From NCBI GenBank assembly GCA_963920525.1, contig OY986438.1, positions 73,862,136 to 73,926,135 on the forward strand: a stretch of DNA of 64,000 bases, read 5' to 3'. Every line of letters starts with the position of its first letter. Position 1 is the first letter of the stretch. This document shows positions 1 through 10,832 of this stretch, one piece after another. The translations under genes were made by a program, and so were the position numbers. The stretch comes from Dichetophora obliterata. Lineage: Eukaryota; Arthropoda; Insecta; Diptera; Sciomyzidae. A model generated the notes under the pieces. It searched no databases, was not told the DNA's origin, and was given only the letters and a program-made list of their open reading frames with translations.

Positions 1-489
1 TAAGTTTTGAATTTTTAATTGTCATGTTTATTTAATTCACTTACTTTAATTAAATTTAATCACTCTTGTTTTATATTTTTTAACTTCATGTTGCTAGTGC
101 TTTAATTATAAGATATTAATCTTTTTGTACTAGCCTACCTTATAAATAAATGCAAGAAAAATGACTCGTTGAGAGCGCTTCCGTTGCAGTCAATGCACGC
201 ATTCAGCGCAGACAACTGTTGTGAACTGTAATGATAGCGCTACCTTAGTGAGCAATTTTTTTTCTCCAGACTCGTTGCTACTCTAAACGTCAAAAATTAT
301 ATGTCATTTAATTACATTTAAATTTTTTATGTAAATAATTCAAATGCAAAGGTTTCTCACTTAAATTTGCTGCGTTATTTTTGTGTTTCTTAATTGAAAA
401 GCGTCAATAGCAGCATCTGATAGTTAACTAAACAGTTGTGTTCATGTCACATAAATTTTTTTAGCTCTATTAAATGTTAGCGGACGCCA
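1..489. other. AT-rich intergenic sequence, no gene seen
   Basis: No open reading frame with recognisable protein similarity and no clear inverted repeat was found. It borders the foldback-like element that starts near 490. Confidence 0.5.
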
Positions 490-499
490 TTCTGTTTTT

Positions 500-715
500 T
501 TTTTATCAAAAATAAAAGTTAAAAATTTACTTTTATTTTTTCGATCAAATATTACTGTTAAAACTTGACTTTTATTTTTTCGATCAAAAATAACAGTTAA
601 AACTTGACTTTTATTTTTTCGATCAAAAATAACAGTTAAAATTTTACTTTTATTTTTTCGATCAATAATAAAAGTTAAAATTTTACTTTTATCTTTTCGA
701 TATAAAAAAAATCAA
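500..715. repeat. ~40-bp tandem repeat, left foldback arm
   Basis: About five copies of a unit containing TTACTTTTATTTTTTCGATC and an (A)-rich mirror of it. Each unit is itself imperfectly palindromic (ATAAAAGTTAAA against TTTACTTTTAT). Confidence 0.75.
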
Positions 716-2064
716 TATGCTGCTGTTCAAGAAATCAATGACTGTCCTATTGAAATAAGAAAAAAAATTGTATTTTTGATCTTTACCAATAAAAATATAA
801 TTTAACTATTATTTAATTAATTATTAATTAATTATAAATAATTATTAATTAATAACAACTATGTACATTGGGGCGGGTTGATTTTTTAATTTGTAAATCG
901 TATAGCAAAAACGTAAACTACATAAAATTCTAAGAAAATTCTCCGAAAAAACCATGTATCTAAAATAAAATCCTAATCCGCGCCTTTCGACTTGAAAATT
1001 TATTTGCCCTCTTTTCTACACTCAAAATTTTTTTACATTAAAAAAATATTCACCCAAGTAAAAAAGTTTGTATATAATTTTATATTTAATATTTTTATAA
1101 GGAACATAGATAAACAATTCTTATTTTATAATGCAAATAAAAACAAACAAAAGAAGTGTTTGCACTCAAACAATATTTCAGTAATTTTTCAGTAATTTTT
1201 TTACCATAAACAAATTTTGTGTCATTAAAACAATTGAGGTCTTTAATACATACAAAGAAGCAATTATAAAATACATAGAAAACTTTACTTATTGGTTATA
1301 TGTTAATTTTGTTAAGTCTTTTTTACTCTCCCTTCTAGGTACTTTGGCATGACTTTCTATAGTTACTACTATTTGATCTATATTTCTATAGATTAATTAA
1401 ACTGGATTAGAGGTCATGTTTTTTTCCTGTTTTAAGAAGTATGTTTTGCATATTTTATTAAAAAAAAAAATTTTTTTAATTATTCTTTGTTTTTCGCAAA
1501 ACGCAGTTGAGGTAAAACGTGTTCTAACTATTTTTCATATAGAACGCAAATAAGAGGAGATACAAATTGAGGTTCAACTGCTTTTTTGATAATTGAATAT
1601 TTTGATCAGCCTCAAAACTTAACCTGTATTGCATAAACTATAATATAATAAAACATAATATATTTAAAAAAAAAAATTTTAGCAAAAGAAGAGGAAAAAA
1701 AATTTCAAGTCGAGAGGCGCGGATTAGGGTTTGATTTTAGACCTATGGTTTCTTCGGAGAATTTTCTTAGAATTTTATGTAGATTACGTTTTTACTATAC
1801 GATTTTTCAATTTTTTTCATCCATACAAATCAACCCACCCTAATGTACATAATTAAATTTATCACAGAATTTAATAATTAATTTTCTTTTACATCTATTC
1901 GTAACATTTTTGCAAAGAGAAAAAAACATTACTATCGACCTTAATATCGTTGCACATCGATATTTTAATGACATCGCTTATTTGCTTATCATTGCACATT
2001 GTGTTTTCATTCACTTCGGAAACGACTGAGACAGTGGCTACAAGCAGATGATATAGGAATTGGA

Positions 2065-2330
2065 ATATGACTTTTACTTTTGATCGAAAAAATAAAAGTC
2101 AAATTTTAACTTTTATATTTGATCATAAAAATTAAAGTCAAATCCTAACTTTTATCTTTAATCAAAAAAATAAAAGTAAAATTTTAACTTACATTTTTGA
2201 CCGAAAAAATAAAAGTCAAATTCTAGCTTTTCTTTTTGATCGAAAAAACAAAAGTCAAATTTTAACTTTTATATTTGATCAAAAAATAAAAGTCAAATTT
2301 TAACTTTTAATTTTGATCGAAATAAAATTG
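2065..2330. repeat. ~40-bp tandem repeat, right foldback arm
   Basis: Six to seven copies of the reverse complement of the 500-715 unit (GATCGAAAAAATAAAAGTC followed by AAATTTTAACTTTTA). Copies differ by scattered substitutions, so the array is old or not homogenised. Confidence 0.75.
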
Positions 2331-2335
2331 GTCTT

Positions 2336-3825
2336 TTGGACTTTTAAAAAAAATCAGAAAAAATAAAATCATTAAAGATCATTAAGAAATCATTCCTTAC
2401 CTAACAAGCATCACATTGCTATATTCAAATATCGAATAGACTTACTCCTTCCATTCGACTTTTTGAATAGAAATATCCGGAATCACTGTTGTTTTCGGTC
2501 CCTGGTATTTAAATGTGATGAACTGGTGTTTATTATTTAGGCTAAGGGTACCAAAAAAAGAACAACATTGATGTTTTATAATTTATTATAAATATTCACA
2601 CCCCTATGCTGTAAAAGTAGGTTGCTGTTTCTGTTGGTAATGGACTGAATTTTGTTCCTGTTTTTGTTTATGTTCTTTGCGATTTCACGCCTTTAGCTGT
2701 AAGCAGTTATACATACAAAAGCAACTTGAACTCACAAAAGCACCGCATTTTTCGGATCAAATATAACCAAACACCGCACATGTGATCTTTATCGTCATTT
2801 TTAAACGCAACCCTTCCGATTTCAGTGGCTTCATGCGAACCCTAATTTTCATCTCTACACAGATTTAAAACATATCTGCGAAGCAAAGGAAGTGAAGATC
2901 GATTGAACGTGTTGGCATTATTAAACGTGCATCATAACGTGCGAAAATGTAATCGAAATTATGTCGAAAAAGCCAAGAAAAATTTTTGTCTTTCTAAATC
3001 TAAAACACATCTTTTAAAATCTAAAACATTCAAAATCAAATTCTTCTGAATGTAAAAGTGCTGTTCTGATTCATAATTTCGGATCCTCTAATTCTCTGAA
3101 TTTCACATAAATTTCAATTTTATGTCATAGCAACTGCGAACTAAGTTTAAGAAGAATTTTTATCGCATACAAATTAATATTGCCATGACACTTGCTGCAC
3201 TAAAACTACTCAGTCTATGAGGCTCTTAAAGTTATGTGGGTGAGAGAATCGCTGTAATATTTTTATTGGATAAAATTGTATTAGTTTAATGTTGTTGCAA
3301 TAAACAGTTCGAATTCATATACATTTTGTTAATTCACCTTAAAAAGTAAAAATGAGAGCAGAAAATCGAAAAAGATCGATAGAAGAATTTTATACACAAC
3401 GTATGTTAATTATGAGAAATGAAAACCATTTAGAAGCATATTTTGAGTTTAATCCTTAAAAATCGATTTTATGTATAGTATAGTGAAAAGTGTTTTAAGA
3501 AATATTCTCGTTTGTGTTGCGAGAGTTTCAATAAACTCCATGATGCTCTCTACTCTTCTCTTTTTGTGCTCAGCTAGAACAGCGCAACAAAACACAGCTA
3601 TCTTCAAAAGAATACAAAGAGTAATATATTCCCCATTTAAACAAACAAATGCTTTACAATACTTTACATTTGATTTAAATGCTTAAACGAAAAATATCAT
3701 CGCTCAAAACTTTATAGATTTTCGCTTTATTAATAAAAAAATTTGAACAACTGATTTTCGGATCTTCTGGAAGAAAACGAGGATCTTAAAAAAGTTCTTA
3801 ATTTCCCTCTCTGCTATGCATGTAT
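2336..3825. other. Intergenic sequence, no supported gene
   Basis: Contains only short open frames, including a 35-codon frame at 3352-3459 and a 71-codon frame at 3471-3686. Neither resembles a known protein and composition does not favour coding. Left as non-coding. Confidence 0.45.
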
Positions 3826-3834
3826 ATATAACGT

Positions 3835-4482
3835 TAGGGTGAATAAAAAAAATCGACTTTTTGTAAATTCACCGAGCCTGACCGGAAATGTGATGGTGAT
3901 ATCAAAATATGAAAATTAAAATTAAAAAAAAAATTCATTTTTAAATAGTGCTACAGAAAAAGCCCTAAAGTTAAAAAATTCATAGCTCACTCACATTTAA
4001 AAATAAAAAAGGATTTTTTGACAGAATACGTGTTTTTAATTTTTAGATGGTTCTACTAACCGAATTTATTCGACGCTTGTAAAAAAAATTTTAAAGAAAG
4101 GAATAAATAGTCGTCTAAGAATATGTTCGCATTTAAACAAAAAGTGTTTTTTCTCATGGGAACCAAAGTAACTACAGATTCTCTTTTGGCTAACACTCTA
4201 TTGGCTAAAAAAATTAATCTTGTATCCAAATTTGAACACGTTTTTATAATCTGATCTATTTTACGTATTCTGCCAAAACAAATCATGATTTTTTGTTACA
4301 AAATGAGTGAGATATGAATTGTTTAACTTTAGGTCTTTTTCGTAAATTTTCTGCAACTAAAACAGAAAACCGCTGGTAGCACCACCTTAAAATTAAAAAA
4401 GTTGTTTATTTTCATTTGCATATAACCATCTCATTTCCGGTCGGGCTCGGTTGATTTGCAAAAAATTTTGTTGATCACCCTA
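3835..4482. mobile_element. 648-bp foldback MITE with 9-bp target duplication
   Basis: Terminal inverted repeats start TAGGGTGA and end CACCCTA. They continue inward through GAGCCTGACCGGAAATG (about 3886) matched by CATTTCCGGTCGGGCTC (about 4431) and further into the element, so most of it can fold on itself. The 9-bp sequence ATATAACGT flanks both sides (3826-3834 and 4483-4491). A 9-bp duplication fits Mutator-like or similar superfamilies better than hAT (8 bp) or mariner (TA). No protein is encoded; a 76-codon minus-strand frame at 4056-4286 lies in the fold and looks spurious. Confidence 0.8.
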
Positions 4483-4491
4483 ATATAACGT

Positions 4492-5870
4492 ACATAAATA
4501 TTTTTAAAGCGATATGTTTTCCTGGATCCGCCCCTGATTGGTTGTATCAGTTCTCTACTGCTAAGGAGCAGTAGATAATTTCTCTACTCAAAGAGAATTC
4601 AAAACTCTATTCAGCACACTAATAGAAACAAAGTAATAGAGAATAACGTCACATTGACGTCACAGTCTCTACCAGTAGAGAAATAATGGGTAGAGAAGTG
4701 TTACAGGAACGAGGTACTAATCAGTTTTAGTGAGCGCTGCAAAAATTGTACCATTTCACTATGGTCCAGCAGATCAATTTTTGCGGCAAAGAGTAATTTT
4801 TTGTTTAGGGTTTCTTTTTGCTAAAATTTTTATCAGCCTTAGTAAAAGATACTTTGAATAAGAAAAAACCTTTACAAAAAGATTAAGGGTTACAACCCTT
4901 TTTTTAATAGGTTTTCAAAGCTGTTGTTTTGTGTTTTCCTGATTGTGTCTTTTCGAAAGCAAGAAATTAAATATAGAGAACTGAAGCGTACTGTCAAAAA
5001 TTTACTTTTATACTAATTGTTTTTAATAATGGAAAGTGTTACTAAAGTTGTGTAAAAGCAAGTGTTGAGACTATATTGTTTTAGTTGTGTTAGTTTTTGA
5101 ACTATACTGTTTTGAAGAGCATAAAATTTTTTCTTTTGTTAGTAAGGACAAAATTTGTTTACAAATTTTCCCTCCATGTTTTGCTAAAAATTTAGAAATT
5201 TTTCTAGTCTAAGCCTGTTCGACGAACAGACAAGCCCGAAAGTTAATAGAAGGTCAAAGTGACCCACTTGCTGAGAATTCGCCCCACCTCACCAAGACGG
5301 CCAGAGCGGAGAAACGCGACAGCCAAAGAGACCAAGGCGTACTGTCAGCAAAACTTGGGTCAGGGCGCTAACATCCCTGGGTGGAGAACAGATCAGTAGA
5401 AAACTCAAGCGCCGGATCACGGCACCATGCTAATTAAATTTATATATTTTCTGAAAACAAAAGTAGAATGAAATGTCATTTTGATTAATATAAAAAAAAA
5501 GATAAAATGTCAATTTTAATTCAAGATTGGCAGAATTGATCATTCCTTAAGTCGAAGAATTCAATTTAAGGTGAAAATACTAAAGCCCAAAATAAAATCC
5601 AAATAAATAAAACTTTAAATATTGTAACTCTTTAAAAAATTTATTCAATAAACCAATTCACAATTACTGTGAAATATCATTCGGAAAAATATTGAGTTAT
5701 TATTCTAATAAGTACCCATTTAGCATAGCTAGAATTATGAGTAATTTCATTTGAATTAGAACATCTCAATCCAAATCGTGTGAACAGAACAAGCAGGCCC
5801 CATAGTAAGCGAGGCCTTTTGAAGCAGTATTGATGTTTGTCCTCTAACCCTTATTTCGGACGAATTCAAA
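4492..5870. other. Intergenic sequence with a GC-rich island at 5210-5435
   Basis: No gene seen. The island 5210-5435 is strikingly GC-rich for this window and loosely resembles the first 250 bp of the solo LTR at 24701 (ATCCCTG/GGGT blocks, then GAGAAC, then a GGC[GA]CCAT.. block). It may be a fragment of a related LTR, but the match is too weak to be sure by eye. Confidence 0.35.
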
Positions 5871-5873
5871 AAT

Positions 5874-5876
5874 CTC

Positions 5877-5909
<33 letters not shown>

Positions 5910-5925
5910 ATCCCTCTTTCTTTGG
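5874..5925. repeat. (CT)n/(TATCTCTC)n microsatellite
   Basis: Simple CTCTCT tract interrupted by TAT at a regular interval. It produces an Arg/Glu-rich spurious minus-strand frame. Confidence 0.9.
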
Positions 5926-6423
5926 AAGGCAAAACAAAAAAGAGTGCAACGAAGTGCTGACCCAAAGCACTTTTGGGTCAATTTAAAGCCCCGTACAAGC
6001 ATACAGTAATAAGTGAATGAAATACAGTAGTTATGAATTTGTTCCCTAAAATGAACGTTTCGTACAGTAATTTATTAAAATATAAAAAAAGAATTTTTGC
6101 GAAAAAACATTTTTAACATCTACCTACCTTAACTTTTTATAGTAATATTCCTTTAAAAAAGCAATATTGTGAAATTCCCACAAAAAGCAACACTTCATAA
6201 AAATATCTTTGTGAACTTTGAATGTTTTTGTGCCAACTTGTCAAAAGTGTTATCAAACAACGCCAGAAAATGCAAATTATTTCAACACCAAAAAATTCTC
6301 AAATTCAAGTTTTTATAAATCTAAAGAATATGTTCATAAATATACCATATTCATATTGAAAACTACATGTGATTAAAATAATAAGACTATGTTAAAGACT
6401 TTAAGACTTATGTATGTTAAATT

Positions 6424-6551
6424 GTGTAAGAAAACAAGGTGACAGCGAATTTTAATTTTTGTTGTAAAAATCCAACACTTAAGTTGTCATTCACAAGTTT
6501 GACAGCTTTAGCAAACGACGTCGACGTCACTTACACCTTGATTTCTTACAC
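6424..6551 (+). mobile_element. Small MITE, copy 1 (GTGTAAGAAA..CAAGGTG ends)
   Basis: Inverted ends GTGTAAGAAAACAAGGTG and CACCTTGATTTCTTACAC enclose about 90 bp. A second, longer copy lies inverted at 10221-10381. Both share the internal stretch around TTGTTGTAAAAATC and GCTTTAGCAAA. No coding capacity. Confidence 0.65.
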
Positions 6552-6799
6552 CATGTTACACCTAATATGTAACTTTTTAAATTAAAATTTTTTTTAACAC
6601 GTTGATTAATTTTTTGTTAGTGTTTTTGTTACTTAACTTTTTAACTTTATTGAAATAAATTTGGTTTTGTAAGTATAAATAAAGCTTTTTTATGAATACT
6701 TGCGTTTTTGTTTTTTAAAAAAGTTTTTTACTGTTTTTACAGTAAAATTACTGTACGATACAGTATTCTGACAAATTTGCTGTAACATCACTGGTCATA

Positions 6800-6965
6800 G
6801 CATGCCAGCCATTCACACTATTATCATGATGAGTGGCAATCCAATATGGCGCCCTGAACAACGGAGAGTACACTCAGTCACCACACCGTATGCATTCCAT
6901 AATAGCGGGAGCACCAACTCACCACGGCACTCTGAGCACAAACCCACCAGTCAATGTTGCCATGA
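6800..6965 (+). repeat. ~150-bp dispersed repeat, single copy
   Basis: Shares the ordered blocks CATCATGATGAG-GGCAA, GGCGC-CTGA, CACTCAGTC and ACCCACCAGTC with the tandem copies at 9495-9718. Overlapping short open frames here are by-products of the repeat. Confidence 0.6.
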
Positions 6966-7324
6966 AAAAAATTTTAAAGCGTAACTTTTGCACTCTGCTC
7001 GTCGGATTTCTCGTCGGATTTGTGAAACTCTGAAAACAAGAACTAAGAAATTTTCATTCGCATTTTACAACAAAGAAGACAAATAAAATATTGCATTTTA
7101 TTAGACGTATGACGTATATTTAAGGTTATTTATTTAAATAAATCACATTTTTTTCAAAAGTCAATTCAATAATCATTATAAATATAGAAAATATATTATA
7201 ATAAATTACTTTTTGAAAATATTTTTGAACACACAAACGAAGAGTAAAAAGCAACTTAAATACATTTGCAACACAGTTTGGTTTAATGTAGATCTCTTAA
7301 ATCGATAAAAATGAAATACATAGA

Positions 7325-8076
7325 GCTAGAAATACAAAACGAACCGTATGAACCTCAACATGAAGAAATGCAAGCATATGTCTTTCTCGCGCAAACCACC
7401 AATTAAATGTACCTTCAAAATTTGTGGTTATCCATTGGAGTCCTTAGATAGTTTCAATGATCTTGGAGTTACAATGGATCCTAAACTACGCTTTAATATT
7501 CATGTAAATAAAATAATAAATAGAGCAAATAGTACTTTAGGATTTATTAAACGTTGGGCAAAAGAGTTTAATGATCCTTTCATAACGAAAACCTTATTCA
7601 CTTCCCTAGTGCGGCCTATCTTAGAATACGCTTCAGTTGTTTGGTGCCCACGATACGGTTGTTACATAGACGACATTGAATCAGTGCAGAAACAATTTCT
7701 TTTGTTTTGCTTAAGCTATCTTTATTGTAATACTGATTTTCACTTACCACCTTATGAATAACGGTTACAACTCTTAAATCTTCCTTCTTTAAAAAATCGG
7801 AGAATTATGATAAATGCTTGTTGGATTATAAAACTTTTACATGGCTACGTAAACAGTCCATATTTATTGAGTAAAATATATTTTAATATTCCTCTTCGTC
7901 CTAGAAGATCTTTTGAGTTACTCCACATGAACTTTTGTAGAACTAATTATTTGCAAAATGAACCTCTTAGAAGCGCTTGCGGTGATTTTAATTTTGTATC
8001 TGATGTTTTATCCTTAAGTGAATCCATGGACTCAATCAAACATAAAATTATAGATTACCTGCAGTACCGTCGTTGA
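7325..8076 (+). pseudogene. Non-LTR retrotransposon RT C-terminal fragment
   Basis: A 5'-truncated copy of the region downstream of the RT catalytic core of a jockey/CR1-type element. Recognisable landmarks are CKHMSFSRK, DLGVTMDPKL, GFIKRWAKEF, LVRPILEYASVVW and LPPYE, in the same order as in the copies at 49429-52377 and 60905-62745. One in-frame TAA follows LPPYE at 7759-7761; reading continues in the same frame to the terminal stop at 8074-8076. The catalytic YADD motif is missing, so it is a dead fragment. Family-level assignment rests on similarity to the other copies in this window. Confidence 0.85.
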
Positions 8077-8224
8077 TTATGTAAAGTTCTTTCAAACATA
8101 TATCTGATGCATCTGGTGATTTGTAAACACATTAATATAACAATCTAAATGGATAAATGAACCTAAGCGTAAAATGGAAAATTTTGGTGGATAAACATCT
8201 AAGTAATCTGAATGGACCTAATCC

Positions 8225-8640
8225 TGGGATCTTCAGTTGCCTCATATCTTCATGATGATTGTAACTACACTTGTCAATGGTACCGTGGTGTCTTGGTGTC
8301 TTTTTACCTCTTGAAACACTACGTTAGATCGATTTGTAATATATAAATATGAGTGGCCGATAAGACCTAGTTTGTCTTGGTGCCTGCGTTCGCAACTGGT
8401 TTTCTTTATTTTATGAAAATTGGTTTGGTGAAGTTGACCTAGTTTGTCGAGTAACCACCCTGTCAAGCCAGGATTTCACCGGCTTCAGGGAGACAGAACG
8501 ATATATATTATATATATACCTATTGGAGTGGTGTTTTATTGGGTATGAGACCTTGTTTGTCACACGACTCCGCCGTATACAAAATTGTTGCTAACTTGAC
8601 CTTGTTTGTCTTGAAAACGCAACCCTGCTATGCTGTCTGA
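8225..8640. repeat. Region with four copies of GACCT(A/T)GTTTGTC
   Basis: The 13-bp motif occurs near 8366, 8427, 8549 and 8598 in the same orientation with irregular spacing, inside sequence of higher GC content than its surroundings. No gene recognised. It may be the 3' untranslated part of the preceding element or a separate repeat. Confidence 0.4.
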
Positions 8641-9490
8641 TTTTATCGATTTGGACTTAACTTTTTTTCTATTATTTTTTATACTTTAATAAAATTATAT
8701 ACTTTAAGCAAATTACTAAAACTTTTTAGTTTGTTAAAAATACATTATTTCATTCAAAATCATACTTTATATTTTTGAATTGTATTAAATATCTTATTTT
8801 ATAATTTTAAATTTGCTATAAAACCTGTTAAAGTTTAGCAATCAAGTAAATAAATACCCTAAATACCCTATAATACATAATTTTTCAATTTTAACTCTAT
8901 AAATATAAAGCTTTTGCTTCAAGTAAATTAAAGAAAAATTGTTTTTGTTTTAAGCCAGCAAAAACTACAAAAAAATTAGATTTTGGTGAAAAAAAAAATG
9001 TATAAAGATATATAATTTTTTTCGAAGTCATATATACATTGTTTTATTAAATTTGTTTATCAATTCTTTATCAATTTCAAAACAAAAACAGTTACAAGAT
9101 TTCATACGCAGATAATATTTTGTATGCAGAGTTCTTTTCATTGTATCTAACTCTAATCTACTGCGAACTTTAGTTTTATTAATATTTATTTGAAAGTTCG
9201 CTCAACGTTAGTTGAGGAGTTCGGTAAGCTCAACAATTCAAAGAATAAATTTTTCCATTATTGGAAATGCAGAAGTACTATCGCATCTTTTTATTTTAAA
9301 GTTGCCATAAATTTTATTATACTAATGTTTTTATTTTCATATGTATATGTATATAAAAATATATGCAAAATCGGACGCCGGATCTACTTTTTCTGAAATC
9401 GTAACATTTTGAAGAATTTCGGTCAAATATCGGAACGTCGGATTCAAGTATTAAAATCGTAACATATCCGATATATCGGACCATATGGCA
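8641..9490. other. AT-rich intergenic sequence, no gene seen
   Basis: Homopolymer-rich non-coding sequence. AAATCGTAACAT occurs twice close to 9397 and 9455, beside CGGA/TCCGATAT motifs. No supported gene. Confidence 0.45.
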
Positions 9491-9494
9491 ACGC

Positions 9495-9718
9495 TGCCAC
9501 CAGTCGCTATTCAGCAAGTCGTACACTCACACCAGCATCATGATGAGCGGCAACCAACGTGGCGCTCTGAGCGAAAGAGAATACCCACAGTCAACATAGC
9601 ATATGGCGAGCGCCAACTCACTGTGACACTCTGAGCGGCAGACCCACCAGTCGGTACATAGCAGATCGCATACTCACACCAGCATCATGTTGAATGGCAA
9701 TCAACACGGCGCTACGTC
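9495..9718 (+). repeat. ~148-bp tandem repeat, about one and a half units
   Basis: CCACCAGTCG recurs at about 9497 and 9645, each time followed by a CACTCACACCAGCATCATG block and GGCAA-CAAC-GGCGCT. This gives a period near 148 bp. Related to the single copy at 6800-6965. Confidence 0.65.
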
Positions 9719-10220
9719 ATAAGTGAAAATACATCCAAACAAAAATATCACATACACAACAAACGAAACTAAACAAATTAATCTGATTGGCTAATTGGGA
9801 AATAAACGAAATACACAAAAAGAAACGACCAAACTGCTCTCAAAATAAATCGAGCAACATAGTTTTATTTTTTGTGAAGCGGTCAACACGGAAGTTAACA
9901 CCCCAATAAGATATAAAATTTTCATCAAAGATAGTAATGAAAAATATTTAAATTTTTTCTGTACAAGCGTTGTTTTTGGATTTAAAATGATTTCTTTTAA
10001 AAAACCAAGATTTTATAAGAAAATTAGGAGATTTTTAAATCGAATATCCCTATTTAGGGGGAAAAAGTGGAATGGGATTTTTTAGGGGTTTTATATTTTT
10101 AGGGGTCATATTAAGGGTGTTTTTGATATTCTTAAGCATTGGATAATCCAATTTACTACAAATTTTTTGAATTTATTCCGATTTTGCTATGCATTTACTC
10201 CTCAATTTTTCGATAACATG

Positions 10221-10381
10221 GTGTGAAAAACAAGGTGAACGTGACGTCTAAATATTTTGCTAAAGCTGTAAGATTTGTGAATGAGTGAAAGAGACAGAAA
10301 AGGGGATTTTTTATGGCTTGACAACTCAAGTGTTAGATTTTTACAACAAAAATTTAAAATCGAGTTCACCTTGTTTTGAAT
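10221..10381 (-). mobile_element. Small MITE, copy 2
   Basis: Reverse-oriented relative of 6424-6551, with ends GTGTGAAAAACAAGGTGAA and TTCACCTTGTTTT. It carries about 30 bp of extra internal sequence (around GAGTGAAAGAGACAG). The match extends past the end into AACATG, so the true terminus may lie a few bases further out. Confidence 0.6.
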
Positions 10382-10832
10382 AAAAACCGAAGAAACCGAT
10401 TTTTTTTTAATATTAAATCATTTATAACTAAATATTATAAAAAAATTGTAATTGATTTTTTTTTTTTGTGGGATTTCCAAGTAATTGTAGCGATTTTAAA
10501 GGTTTTTGACTAAACCTTTAGGGATAAATATTTTTGGGAGTTGGTAACACTGAAGAAACTCAATATTTGTGGTATTTGTTATCGTCAGCCAGCAACACTG
10601 CTGCCTATAAAATGGCAAACATCAGAGAAAACGAGGTATGTTAGTGAGTAAAGACTTGAAGTGTAAGTCATCAACCAATAAAAGTATTCATAAACTTAAA
10701 ACCACCGAGGCAGCAGTTTTGAAGGGAATATAGAAATTCCACCAACAACAAGTCAAACAACGCAGTGAAGCTACAAATAAATAGCCAAAACACCACAGCG
10801 AGAGGTAATAACGCCACCCAGGAGACTCGACG

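Larger units (their letters stand above)
490..2335. mobile_element. Foldback-type inverted-repeat element with repeat-filled arms
   Basis: The two halves are mirror images. A left segment around 858-1015 (containing GGGGCGGGTTGATTTTT and CTAATCCGCGCC) reappears in reverse complement at about 1680-1850 (GGCGCGGATTAGG and CAACCCACCCTAATGTACAT). Outside these, each arm carries a tandem array of a ~40-bp unit built around GATCGAAAAAATAAAAGT (500-715 and 2065-2330), in opposite orientation. Long inverted arms holding tandem subrepeats are typical of foldback elements such as FB and Galileo in Drosophila. No transposase coding is visible between the arms. The exact outer ends and a target duplication could not be fixed, so the boundaries are approximate. 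Confidence 0.6.

Noticed and set aside
3352..3686. Two short plus-strand frames (35 and 71 codons) as host genes
   Set aside because: No recognisable similarity, no splice or promoter support, and short enough to occur by chance.
5756..5965. Arg/Glu-rich minus-strand frame
   Set aside because: Product of the CTCTCT microsatellite.
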